DNA from: an uncultured Clostridia bacterium
GTDB taxonomy: Bacteria > Bacillota > Clostridia > Oscillospirales > UBA644
Reading direction: 5' to 3'
Length of the DNA: 9,277 nucleotides
NCBI GenBank assembly: GCA_904502105.1
Contig: CAJGDF010000055.1
Span: 1-9,277 of the forward strand
A program made the translations under genes and the position numbers. This document shows, in pieces, positions 1-6,530 of the stretch (the stretch's first letter is position 1; each line of letters opens with the position of its first letter). Below the pieces are notes generated by a model, which was not told the origin of the DNA, ran no database searches, and was given only the letters and a program-made list of their open reading frames with translations.

Positions 1-2640
1 AAGATATTCCCCTCTTCAGATTGCGTTGTTGCAAAACAGGGAGATCCCCTCCCCCTCGACTGTCTTGAATATTTCATCACAGCCGCACACTCAAAAGGCA
101 TAGAGCTTCATGCATGGATAAACCCCTACCGAATTATGCAAAGCGGTTCGGGCGGACATAAGCTTGAGCTTTTGGCAGCAACAAATCCCGCAAGACTTCA
201 TCCCGAATGGGTCGTTAAACACACCGACGGCGCCTCTTATTACAACCCCGGTATTCCCGAGGTTCGTCAGCTTATAGTTGACGGTATTATGGAGATCGTA
301 AACAATTATAACGTTGACGGTATCCATTTTGACGACTATTTCTATCCCTATGAAAATGCTTCCAAGTTTGCAGACGATGCTCAGTATCAGAAATACAAAT
401 CGGCTGATCAGTCTATAGCAGACTGGAGACGACAGAATAATGATATGCTCGTTGAGAAAACCGCGGCGGCGATCAAGGCAGCAAAGCCTGATCTTGCTTT
501 CGGTATAAGCCCGAGCGGTGTATGGGCGTTAAAGACAAACAACCCCCTCGGAACAGAAATCAAGAGCTCCGTTGAGTCTTATTATCAGGTCTATGCAGAC
601 ACGAGAAAATGGGTCGTTAACGAATGGATCGACTATATCTGTCCTCAGATCTACTGGGAGATCGGACATTCCACTGCGCCCTTCAAGCCTATCGTTGACT
701 GGTGGGACAATCTCGTTTCTCCGACAGATGTTAAACTCTACATCGGCATAGCGGCATATAAAGGCTCTTCCGCAAATGCGTATATGACCCCTGCAGAGAT
801 ACAAAATCAGCTCAATTATCTTAAGATCAAGGAACACGTTGCAGGCTCGGTATTCTTCTCTTATAAAGATGTCAAGAAAAATCTTGCAGGTGTTCAGGAT
901 ACTGTAAAAACATTTTTCTTAAACAAGGATACATCCGTTCTTGCGGCTACTGCCACACTCATTTTAGCGTACGAGAAGCTCACTGTTGAAAACACGACTT
1001 CTCAGACATTCATCATGGGTGTTTCGGATCCCAATTATCCTCTCATAATTGAAGGCGAAGAAGTAACAACGCGTTCACCGAAAGGATATTTTACACACAG
1101 AGTAAGTGTTCCGAACGTCGGTGCAAACTACTATACTATAGAACACAAGGGCAAGACGGTCGAATATCTTATAACAAAGAGCAAAGAATACGTAACCCCG
1201 ACAACAATGTCTTCTTTCGGTTTTGTTTCGGGAACATGTGCTCCTAAAAACGACAGAGCAGAAAAATCGGGAACCAAAATCGGTTTTTCATGCCAGGCAA
1301 CAGCAGGAGCAAAGGTTTACGTAATAGTTGGAGATTATACCGTTGATCTCAAATCATACACTGAAGATTCCAAGGACGGAACTTTCAAACGCGCATGGTA
1401 CGAAGGAAGCCTTGTTCTTCCCGAAATAACAGGCAATGCGGTCCTCGGAAATCCGATATTCGTTATCGAAAAAGACGGATATGATACAGTACGTTACACA
1501 GGCGAAAACGTGATCGAGGTTATCAACGATCCGTCATCCTATGTTGTTGAATTTGTAGGTGATTTTCCTGCACAGTTAAAGCCCGACCTTAAAGTTACGG
1601 GTGAAGAATATCTTTATGCAACGATAGGCGCGCACGATACCGTTGTTTCAAAATATGACGGCAACACGCTCCTCTCAAGCGGATATTACACTGTAAATTC
1701 AAACATAAAGCGCGTTGAAAACACAACTATAACTTACTCCGCAACAGGAAAAATAGATGTTATTCAGAGTGCAGACGGCAAATATACAAACGTTGTCATC
1801 CCCACAGACGGAAAGACAATGAACACCGTATGGATGTATGACAACAAAGCAGAGATCACTCTTTACAATCTTTCGGCTCTCCCCGCAGACTTTTATATGC
1901 CCGAAAATCCGCTTTTTACGGATGCATCGGTATCGAGAGTTGACTCAACGACTGCAAAGATCACCCTGACGTATAAAAAAGAAATGCATATCTTCGGATA
2001 TTCCGCTTCGTTTGTAAACGGTATGCTTGTGATCAGCTTCAAGAACCCTGTTTCGCTCTACAACAGCGAACAATTCCCGCTTTACGGCATCAGGATTTCA
2101 GTTGACCCCGGACACAGCCTTAACGGCGGTGCTATCGGTCCCTGGGGCTACGTTAAATGGACGGAAGCCGACTGGAACTACGAGCTTTCAAGACTTGTTG
2201 AAGACAAACTCTTAAAGCTTGGCGCAACCGTTTATTTAACACACCACAGAGAGCTTGAAAAAGATCTTGACCCCATAATTCTTGAATACAGAGCATGGAA
2301 GCCCGATATAAACGTTTCGATCCACTTTAACTATGTCGGTGAAACATCAAATCCGTTAAGCAGCAGCGGTACGGTAACGTATTACTCCTACACAAGCTCA
2401 AAGCTTCTTTCGAAGGTAATGCTTGATAAATTTACGGATGACACAGGCCTCAAGAAAAACTCCTACAAAATAGGATATTACAAGGTTTCTATGTTCCCCG
2501 ATTTCCCGTCAATACTTTTTGAAACGGCATTTTTAAGCAATATCTACGACTATGAATGGTTTACAGATAAAGCAAACATGGAAAAAGCCGCAGACGCGAT
2601 AGTTGACGGTATCGTGGAATATTTCAGACAGCAAAGCTAA
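1..2640 (+). CDS. GHL10 glycoside hydrolase-like / N-acetylmuramoyl-L-alanine amidase_3 fusion, 5' end missing
   Basis: The frame is open from base 1, so the start and any signal peptide lie upstream; the ATG at 136 is internal, because conserved sequence (HAWINPYR, 109-132) precedes it. Counting base 1 as residue 1, residues 1 to about 265 are a GHL10 (YngK/DigH-type) barrel, with VDGIHFDDYFYP at 105-116 and CPQIYW at 214-219. Residues about 308-395 look like an Ig-like module. About 400-690 is beta-rich with no domain I recognise firmly, although its last 80 residues resemble an AMIN-type domain. Residues about 697-879 are amidase_3. Its expected zinc ligands are present (His in DPGH at 2113, Glu at 2164, His in SIHFN at 2323), as is the catalytic Glu in ILFETAFLSN at 2521. 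Known: amidase_3 cuts the MurNAc-L-Ala bond, and the GHL10 enzyme DigH cleaves peptide-free glycan. Inferred: an exported bifunctional peptidoglycan hydrolase. The amidase call is firm; the glycosidase substrate is less so. Confidence 0.9.
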   Translation, partial: KIFPSSDCVVAKQGDPLPLDCLEYFITAAHSKGIELHAWINPYRIMQSGSGGHKLELLAATNPARLHPEWVVKHTDGASYYNPGIPEVRQLIVDGIMEIVNNYNVDGIHFDDYFYPYENASKFADDAQYQKYKSADQSIADWRRQNNDMLVEKTAAAIKAAKPDLAFGISPSGVWALKTNNPLGTEIKSSVESYYQVYADTRKWVVNEWIDYICPQIYWEIGHSTAPFKPIVDWWDNLVSPTDVKLYIGIAAYKGSSANAYMTPAEIQNQLNYLKIKEHVAGSVFFSYKDVKKNLAGVQDTVKTFFLNKDTSVLAATATLILAYEKLTVENTTSQTFIMGVSDPNYPLIIEGEEVTTRSPKGYFTHRVSVPNVGANYYTIEHKGKTVEYLITKSKEYVTPTTMSSFGFVSGTCAPKNDRAEKSGTKIGFSCQATAGAKVYVIVGDYTVDLKSYTEDSKDGTFKRAWYEGSLVLPEITGNAVLGNPIFVIEKDGYDTVRYTGENVIEVINDPSSYVVEFVGDFPAQLKPDLKVTGEEYLYATIGAHDTVVSKYDGNTLLSSGYYTVNSNIKRVENTTITYSATGKIDVIQSADGKYTNVVIPTDGKTMNTVWMYDNKAEITLYNLSALPADFYMPENPLFTDASVSRVDSTTAKITLTYKKEMHIFGYSASFVNGMLVISFKNPVSLYNSEQFPLYGIRISVDPGHSLNGGAIGPWGYVKWTEADWNYELSRLVEDKLLKLGATVYLTHHRELEKDLDPIILEYRAWKPDINVSIHFNYVGETSNPLSSSGTVTYYSYTSSKLLSKVMLDKFTDDTGLKKNSYKIGYYKVSMFPDFPSILFETAFLSNIYDYEWFTDKANMEKAADAIVDGIVEYFRQQS

Positions 2641-2647
2641 ATAAGAG

Positions 2648-2686
2648 AACGCTTCAGATCGTAAAAAAATCTGAAGCGTTTTTTAT
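2648..2686 (+). terminator. Intrinsic terminator of the GHL10-amidase gene
   Basis: A perfect 12-bp stem (2648-2659 with 2669-2680) encloses a 9-nt A-rich loop and runs into TTTTTT, starting 8 bases after the TAA stop. It should separate this gene from the microprotein gene, whose -35 box begins at the end of the T tract. Confidence 0.93.
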
Positions 2687-2714
2687 TCACACTCGGAAAA
2701 GATTGTCATATAAT
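2686..2714 (+). promoter_or_regulatory. Sigma-A-type promoter of the microprotein gene
   Basis: The -35 box TTCACA (2686-2691, five of six consensus bases) and the perfect -10 TATAAT (2709-2714) are 17 bases apart. The predicted start is near 2721, giving a leader of about 74 nt. The promoter abuts the preceding terminator, so the small gene should be an independent, probably well-expressed transcript. Confidence 0.8.
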
Positions 2715-2720
2715 GTTAGT

Positions 2721-2739
2721 GTGACAGGAAAAAAGTCAC
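2721..2739 (+). promoter_or_regulatory. Small hairpin at the predicted 5' end of the microprotein mRNA
   Basis: GTGAC (2721-2725) and GTCAC (2735-2739) form a perfect 5-bp stem around the purine-only loop AGGAAAAAA. It sits exactly where transcription should begin from the TATAAT at 2709. Known: 5'-terminal stem-loops can protect mRNAs from 5'-dependent decay. That this one does so is inference; a stem this short could be chance. Confidence 0.35.
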
Positions 2740-2780
2740 GGAAGAGAAAATAAAGGAAGTTGAAATTTGTAAAAAAATAC

Positions 2781-2786
2781 GGAGGT
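2781..2786 (+). promoter_or_regulatory. Ribosome binding site of the microprotein gene
   Basis: GGAGGT lies 8 bases before the ATG at 2795. A full-strength Shine-Dalgarno sequence at ideal spacing, downstream of a consensus promoter, is the main reason to regard such a short reading frame as a real gene. Confidence 0.85.
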
Positions 2787-2794
2787 AACGTATA

Positions 2795-2920
2795 ATGTGC
2801 GGAAATAACATTTTCTGGACTCTTCTCATCGCTGCTGTTATCGTTTACAGTGTAACTGTTGCAAACGGCTGCAACAACGGCTGCGAAAGAGACAACTGCG
2901 GCTGTGGCTGCGGCTGCTGA
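2795..2920 (+). CDS. Cysteine-rich single-helix membrane microprotein (41 aa), unknown function
   Basis: I do not recognise this as a named family. The 41 residues begin MCGNN, followed by a hydrophobic helix at about residues 6-23 (Phe-Trp then Leu/Ile/Val/Ala). The tail, residues 24-41, is Cys/Gly/Asn-rich and ends CGCGCGC. Cysteines are at 2, 26, 30, 35, 37, 39 and 41. The only charged residues are Glu31, Arg32 and Asp33. No Lys or Arg precedes the helix, so it is an unusual signal peptide; a lipoprotein reading (ANGC, Cys26 as lipidation site) is possible but disfavoured. Promoter, ribosome site, and terminator are all private to it, so it is monocistronic. Plausible roles are metal or thiol chemistry at the membrane (FeoB-associated Cys-rich proteins have a similar helix-plus-Cys-tail plan), a spore or envelope small protein of the YjcZ style, or a toxin-like peptide. 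None is shown by the sequence. That it is a gene is quite likely; its function is unknown. Confidence 0.82.
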   Translation: MCGNNIFWTLLIAAVIVYSVTVANGCNNGCERDNCGCGCGC

Positions 2921-2943
2921 TTACTGAATAAACAGTAAAATAA

Positions 2944-2976
2944 AAGGAAAGGCACTCTTAAAAGGTGTCTTTCCTT
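2944..2976. terminator. Bidirectional terminator between the convergent microprotein and S11-like genes
   Basis: A 12-bp stem with one G-U pair (2944-2955 with 2965-2976) encloses a 9-nt loop. On the plus strand it is followed by CGTTTTATC; on the minus strand by TTTTATTTTA. It starts 23 bases after the microprotein TGA and sits just past the minus-strand TAA (2981-2983), so it can end both transcripts. The longer U run makes it look stronger for the minus-strand gene. Confidence 0.85.
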
Positions 2977-2980
2977 CGTT

Positions 2981-4288
2981 TTATCGGGGCATTTTTGTTA
3001 TACGGTCGCGTTTTTTACTCTGTTCCTTCTTCATTTTCTTTCTGTTTACAACATAAAGAATGATAGAATAGAAGATTACGACGACAACAACAGTTATAAC
3101 CGTCGCCAACAGATATTTGTTTGAGAAAAAAGCATTTATGGCATCGGAATATGATTCCACAACGTCAAGCGAAATATCCGTCTGGGCAACAAGATTTGTG
3201 CTTCCGTACACTCTGCCGTCATAAGAATATGTTACTGTACCGAGAACCGTGCCTTTTGCGATAGGAGCATCAACACTGTCGGGAACGACAAGCTCTTTTT
3301 CAATGCTTGTATCGGGTACAGAAGACGGCATAGAAGCAGTCAATGTTTTTTCGGCAACAAGAGTTATTGAATCTCTCTCTTTACCGTAGATAACAGGAAC
3401 CTCAAGAACGGGAGCATTTTTCTGGATAAGCGTTCTGTATGAATATTCATTGAGGGAGAACGTGATCATCTGCGACATTTCGGAGTACAGAGTAGAAAGG
3501 CTGTCATAGTTCATTGCAAAACAAACTATTCGCATTGTCTTATCCACGGCGATGGAAACAAGAGAGTATCCTGAAATGTTAGAGCCTGAAATTGCAAGTC
3601 CCGATGCCTTTTTTGAATAATACTGACTGTTTTTATCAACAAGAAAGTTTTTCGTATAAAGGCTTCTGCTGTGTCCGTTTACTTTTATCTCGGTATATCT
3701 CATATTGGAGATATCCTCGATATGATCAAGAGTTAAAATATGAGAACAGATCTTAACAATATCATGCGCAGTCGTTACCTGCTTTGAGGTTGTGGAATAC
3801 TGACCTGTAACGTTCGTAAAAGTTGTATTCTCGGCACCGAGATCGCGTGCGCGGAGATTCATATTGACAACGAAATCGGTAACACTTCCCGCAAGAGTTA
3901 CGGCAATAGCTATACACGCCTCCTGAGAATTGGCAACAATGGCGCTTTTCATAAGGTCGTAAAGGGAGATCTTATCACCGGAGCGAAGATCAGCGGAGCT
4001 TTTATCGTGAGTGTTTGACATCATTTCTTTTGTTAAAACGATCTCTGTCGAAAGGTCGAGACCGCTCTCAACAAGCATGATACACGTCATTATCCTCGGC
4101 AAAAAACCGCAGAAAAATGTTGAATCGGCATTTTTACCGTAAAGCTCCGTACCCGTATCGGCATTAACGATTACCGCAACGGGAGACTGCACGGAAAACG
4201 GCTCTTCTTCCTCATCGGCAAAAACCGAGATGGGAAAGACCGCTGTTATAAAAATTATCACAAGGATAGCGGAAATTAATTTTTTCAT
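2981..4288 (-). CDS. Membrane-anchored S11 (PBP5/DacF-like) protein lacking all three active-site motifs; probable pseudoenzyme
   Basis: The protein has 435 residues. Residues 1-24 are a signal peptide ending SVFA. Residues about 33-265 follow the S11 D-Ala-D-Ala carboxypeptidase pattern (VNADTGTELYGKNADSTF, RIMTCIMLVESG, FVVNMNLRARDLGAENTTF, SGYSLVSIA). About 302-385 is a PBP5 C-terminal beta domain (PIAKGTVLGTV, NLVAQ), and 393-414 is a membrane helix with a Lys/Arg-rich cytoplasmic tail. The catalytic residues are gone: the SxxK position reads F62-L-P-R65, the SxN position N120-S-Q122 and the KTG position A232-I-S234. Penicillin-binding and carboxypeptidase chemistry need the Ser and Lys, so I infer a non-catalytic peptidoglycan-binding or scaffold role. 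The frame is intact, so it is not a decayed gene. The ATG at 4288 is fixed by the signal peptide and by an in-frame stop at 4300-4298, but no Shine-Dalgarno sequence precedes it. Automatic annotation would probably call it a D-alanyl-D-alanine carboxypeptidase; I would not give it that activity. Confidence 0.9.
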   Translation of the reverse strand: MKKLISAILVIIFITAVFPISVFADEEEEPFSVQSPVAVIVNADTGTELYGKNADSTFFCGFLPRIMTCIMLVESGLDLSTEIVLTKEMMSNTHDKSSADLRSGDKISLYDLMKSAIVANSQEACIAIAVTLAGSVTDFVVNMNLRARDLGAENTTFTNVTGQYSTTSKQVTTAHDIVKICSHILTLDHIEDISNMRYTEIKVNGHSRSLYTKNFLVDKNSQYYSKKASGLAISGSNISGYSLVSIAVDKTMRIVCFAMNYDSLSTLYSEMSQMITFSLNEYSYRTLIQKNAPVLEVPVIYGKERDSITLVAEKTLTASMPSSVPDTSIEKELVVPDSVDAPIAKGTVLGTVTYSYDGRVYGSTNLVAQTDISLDVVESYSDAINAFFSNKYLLATVITVVVVVIFYSIILYVVNRKKMKKEQSKKRDRITKMPR

Positions 4289-4291
4289 ATA

Positions 4292-4332
4292 AATATATCA
4301 ACACAAAATCAAATTTTCTTTATTGATATATT
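4292..4332. repeat. 10-bp perfect inverted repeat over the S11-like promoter, candidate operator
   Basis: AATATATCAA (4292-4301) and TTGATATATT (4323-4332) are exact inverted copies, 21 bases apart, with centres 31 bp apart, close to three helical turns. One arm overlaps the -10 box and predicted start; the other ends 3 bases before the start codon. The first arm lies largely upstream of the predicted transcription start, so an RNA hairpin is unlikely and a DNA operator is the better reading. The arms are AT-rich, which weakens the case. Confidence 0.5.
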
Positions 4333-4359
4333 ATAACATGGTTTCCCGCATTTTGTCAA
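4330..4359 (-). promoter_or_regulatory. Near-consensus promoter of the S11-like gene
   Basis: On the minus strand, TTGACA (4359-4354) and TATAAT (4335-4330) are both perfect, 18 bases apart, with an extended -10 (TGTTATAAT). The predicted start is near 4323, giving a leader of about 35 nt. It begins 12 bases past the stop of the beta-propeller gene, so the S11-like gene can be transcribed alone as well as by read-through. Confidence 0.85.
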
Positions 4360-4371
4360 CAGATAAACTTG

Positions 4372-6324
4372 TTATTTTATAGTGACAGTTGCCAATTCTT
4401 CGCAAGTTTCCCTGTCAAAAACCGTAATTCTGTTGAACTGATAAAAATAAAGTGTTTCGCCGATAAAGCAAACTCTTGAGCTGTATGAATTATAGCCGTA
4501 ATATCCTTCATTTTCGGGGAAGACAAGATCACAGAAAAGACTTCCGTCTTTAACAGAAACACAGACAAATCCGTTCGCTCCGTTTGCATCTATCGCAAAA
4601 TAACCGGTATTTTCAAGCTTTGAATAAGTAAAAGCCTTATGATTATAAAGTGCCTCCGCATTTGCATTTTCGCCGCCCACCATATTTGCAACGGCTATCT
4701 CTTTCGGTGAATACGGGTCAGAAACATCAAAGAGAGAGATCTTTATGCCTGCGGTGTATGTTGAAATATGTTCATATCCGTTGTAATCGGTGTAAATTCT
4801 GTCTTTTGTTTCGTTGCCGATACCTAAAAGCAGACCTTCACCGACAGGATGAAGATATGTTGAAAATCCGGGGATCTTCAGCTCGCCGAGAACCTTCGGA
4901 TCGTTTTCCGTCATATCTATAACAAAAAGAGGATCGACCTGACGGAATGTTACAACATACGCCACATCCCCCGTAAATCTTACGGAATAGATCTTTTCGC
5001 CCGGTGCAAGGCCGATAAGCTCGCCTATTTTTTCGAGATTATCGTTATAAACATAAACATTATTCTTTGACTTGCCCTTATCATCTGTGGTTGTGGCAAT
5101 GCGGAACTTACCGTTATATTCGTTATAAGCAAAATCGGTTGATGTATAACCCGGAACAGAAACGGATGCAACGTATTCGAGAGAATTGCCTATAGAATAT
5201 TTCGCAACGTCTGTTGAATTATAGTTATCTCTGAAAATATACAGGCTTTCGGAAGTCATATAGATATCAGAACCGGAACCGAGAACAGACATTGTTTGCG
5301 TATTTCCGCCGTTTTTGTAATCAACAAATGCGATCGTCATAATGTTTGAATCGATGTTTTCAAAAACGGGACGCACGATCTGTGTTGAGGGGATATTGTA
5401 AAAACCGTTTTCGTTATCGTAAACATACGGTGTTACATCTTCGATAACGGGATCATTCCCGTAAAAAGACAGATATTTGTTGGCAACAAGATAGATCATG
5501 CCGTTGCTTTCTCTTGAAGAAACAAGGTCGCCTTCGACAAGAGTGACAGAAGACTCTGTGGGCTTTTCCCTGTTGGAAATATCGATCACGTAGACCGCGG
5601 AATAAGTTGTGTAGTTTGTTCTGTGAGGGAGTGAAAAATCGGAAGATTCGCCGTTGACGGGCTTTCCGAAATTATTTTCGAATTCACCGAAATGCCAGGT
5701 GGCGCCGACAATTATTGCGATGTCGCCTTTGATGTACATCTCATTCGCATTGCCTTCGCCGCGTGAAAAGATCTTATAATAGGACAAGACCTCGCTCTCT
5801 TCACCCTTTGCGGAAACGGTTATAAGCTCATTTTCTCGCAGAATGTAAATATATTCGCCGTCTGTTTTAACAATATCACCCTCATCGATGTTTGCCTCAA
5901 CGAGGTTTGTTTCGGAGATCTCCTTTTCATCATTAGGGATAGGATTCTCAGGGTCAACAAATATTTCATCGTCGAGAGAGTAAATATCGCTATCGAAATT
6001 AGATGTAGGGTCGAAATTAGATGCAGGTTCATTAAATGTTGAATTTGAATAATCGGGCATTGCTTCTTCAACTATCATATTGTCGGTGGTAACAGTAAAA
6101 TAAATAAATTCGCAATGCTCTCTGATGTATTCAAGGAGCTCTTCATCACCGGAAAATGTGTCAAGCTTTGAATTATCTATTGTCCTTTTTTCTTTTTTGG
6201 GGTCGGTAATTTTGTTTTCCGGATGTTCATCGAGGTCGTAAACATAACTGCAGCCTGCAGAAATGAGCCCGAAAATAACAGAAAGAGCAATGATAAGACT
6301 CAATATTTGAATGTTCTTTTTCAT
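4372..6324 (-). CDS. Secreted beta-propeller domain lipoprotein (PF09826-type)
   Basis: The protein has 650 residues. MKKN plus a hydrophobic stretch ends ISAGC, with Cys25 as the likely lipidation site; Ser at -3 is not the usual Leu, so lipidation is probable but not certain. A short FSGDEELLEYI segment (57-67) and a disordered acidic linker (about 85-138) follow. The main domain opens with TNLVEANIDEGDIVKTDGEY (139-158), the hallmark entry strand of the 'beta-propeller domain' secreted family of clostridia and archaea, whose usual pattern is VDEADIVKTDG. The rest, to residue 650, is repeated beta-strand sequence with motifs such as YIYILRE, IYLVANKY and VYVIDISN, consistent with propeller blades. 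The molecular role of the family is not established; binding at the cell surface is inferred. GGAGG (6338-6334) sits 9 bases before the ATG. The S11-like gene follows 83 bp downstream on the same strand with no terminator between, so partial co-transcription is likely. Confidence 0.88.
   Translation of the reverse strand: MKKNIQILSLIIALSVIFGLISAGCSYVYDLDEHPENKITDPKKEKRTIDNSKLDTFSGDEELLEYIREHCEFIYFTVTTDNMIVEEAMPDYSNSTFNEPASNFDPTSNFDSDIYSLDDEIFVDPENPIPNDEKEISETNLVEANIDEGDIVKTDGEYIYILRENELITVSAKGEESEVLSYYKIFSRGEGNANEMYIKGDIAIIVGATWHFGEFENNFGKPVNGESSDFSLPHRTNYTTYSAVYVIDISNREKPTESSVTLVEGDLVSSRESNGMIYLVANKYLSFYGNDPVIEDVTPYVYDNENGFYNIPSTQIVRPVFENIDSNIMTIAFVDYKNGGNTQTMSVLGSGSDIYMTSESLYIFRDNYNSTDVAKYSIGNSLEYVASVSVPGYTSTDFAYNEYNGKFRIATTTDDKGKSKNNVYVYNDNLEKIGELIGLAPGEKIYSVRFTGDVAYVVTFRQVDPLFVIDMTENDPKVLGELKIPGFSTYLHPVGEGLLLGIGNETKDRIYTDYNGYEHISTYTAGIKISLFDVSDPYSPKEIAVANMVGGENANAEALYNHKAFTYSKLENTGYFAIDANGANGFVCVSVKDGSLFCDLVFPENEGYYGYNSYSSRVCFIGETLYFYQFNRITVFDRETCEELATVTIK
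5993..6028 (-). repeat. Tandem 18-bp duplication in the beta-propeller linker
   Basis: Two adjacent 18-bp units (5993-6010 and 6011-6028) match at 16 of 18 bases, both starting TCGAAATTAGATG on the plus strand. They encode PASNFD-PTSNFD at residues 100-111, in the low-complexity linker before the propeller. The unit is exactly six codons, so copy-number change by slippage would keep the frame. Confidence 0.75.
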
Positions 6325-6410
6325 GTGGGTCGTCCTCCGTAAAAATTTGGTTATGTTGTTTGGTATACCGTTTATGATTCTTTAGACGGACAAAAGAAAA
6401 TTAAGTTCCC

Positions 6411-6438
6411 ATTTTATGTAAATTTTCACAAAAGGCAA
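6411..6438 (-). promoter_or_regulatory. Weak candidate promoter of the beta-propeller gene
   Basis: On the minus strand, TTGCCT (6438-6433) and TAAAAT (6416-6411) are 16 bases apart, leaving a leader of about 80 nt. A perfect TATAAT at 6450-6445 is an alternative -10 but has no good -35. Neither is convincing alone. Confidence 0.3.
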
Positions 6439-6467
6439 AAGTTCATTATATTTTTAGCAAAAAAAGG

Positions 6468-6496
6468 TTGAAATTACATGGCAGATATGCTATAAT
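6468..6496 (+). promoter_or_regulatory. Extended -10 promoter of smc
   Basis: TTGAAA (6468-6473) and TATAAT (6491-6496) are 17 bases apart, with an extended -10 (TGCTATAAT). Transcription should start near 6503, a leader of under 30 nt. AGGAG at 6521-6525 then fixes the ATG at 6531. The 206-bp gap to the beta-propeller gene is fully accounted for by the divergent control regions. Confidence 0.85.
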
Positions 6497-6530
6497 ATAA
6501 TGTAAACCATACACAAGAAAAGGAGACGTT

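Noticed and set aside
136..138. ATG at 136 as the start of the GHL10-amidase gene
   Set aside because: The frame is open to base 1 and the conserved GHL10 segment HAWINPYR is encoded before it.
2767..2796. TTGTAA-18-TATAAT as a second promoter
   Set aside because: Its -10 box overlaps the ATG, so transcripts would begin inside the 41-codon gene. Part of the match is simply the leader and start codon context.
2918..2920. TGA of the microprotein read as selenocysteine (C-G-C-G-C-U)
   Set aside because: Only six further codons would be gained before TAA, they are not Cys/Gly-like, and the hairpin that follows is a terminator stem, not a bacterial SECIS directly after the UGA.
4302..4322. Nested AAAAT/ATTTT repeat between the arms of the operator candidate
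   Set aside because: It is too short and AT-only to distinguish from base composition.
4650..4922. Plus-strand 90-residue open frame inside the beta-propeller gene
   Set aside because: It is antisense to a well-supported coding frame, has no ribosome site and an implausible Arg/Leu/Cys-rich product.
6362..6369. GGTATACC palindrome in the leader of the beta-propeller gene
   Set aside because: An 8-bp self-complementary site is expected by chance at this scale, and no second copy is seen nearby.
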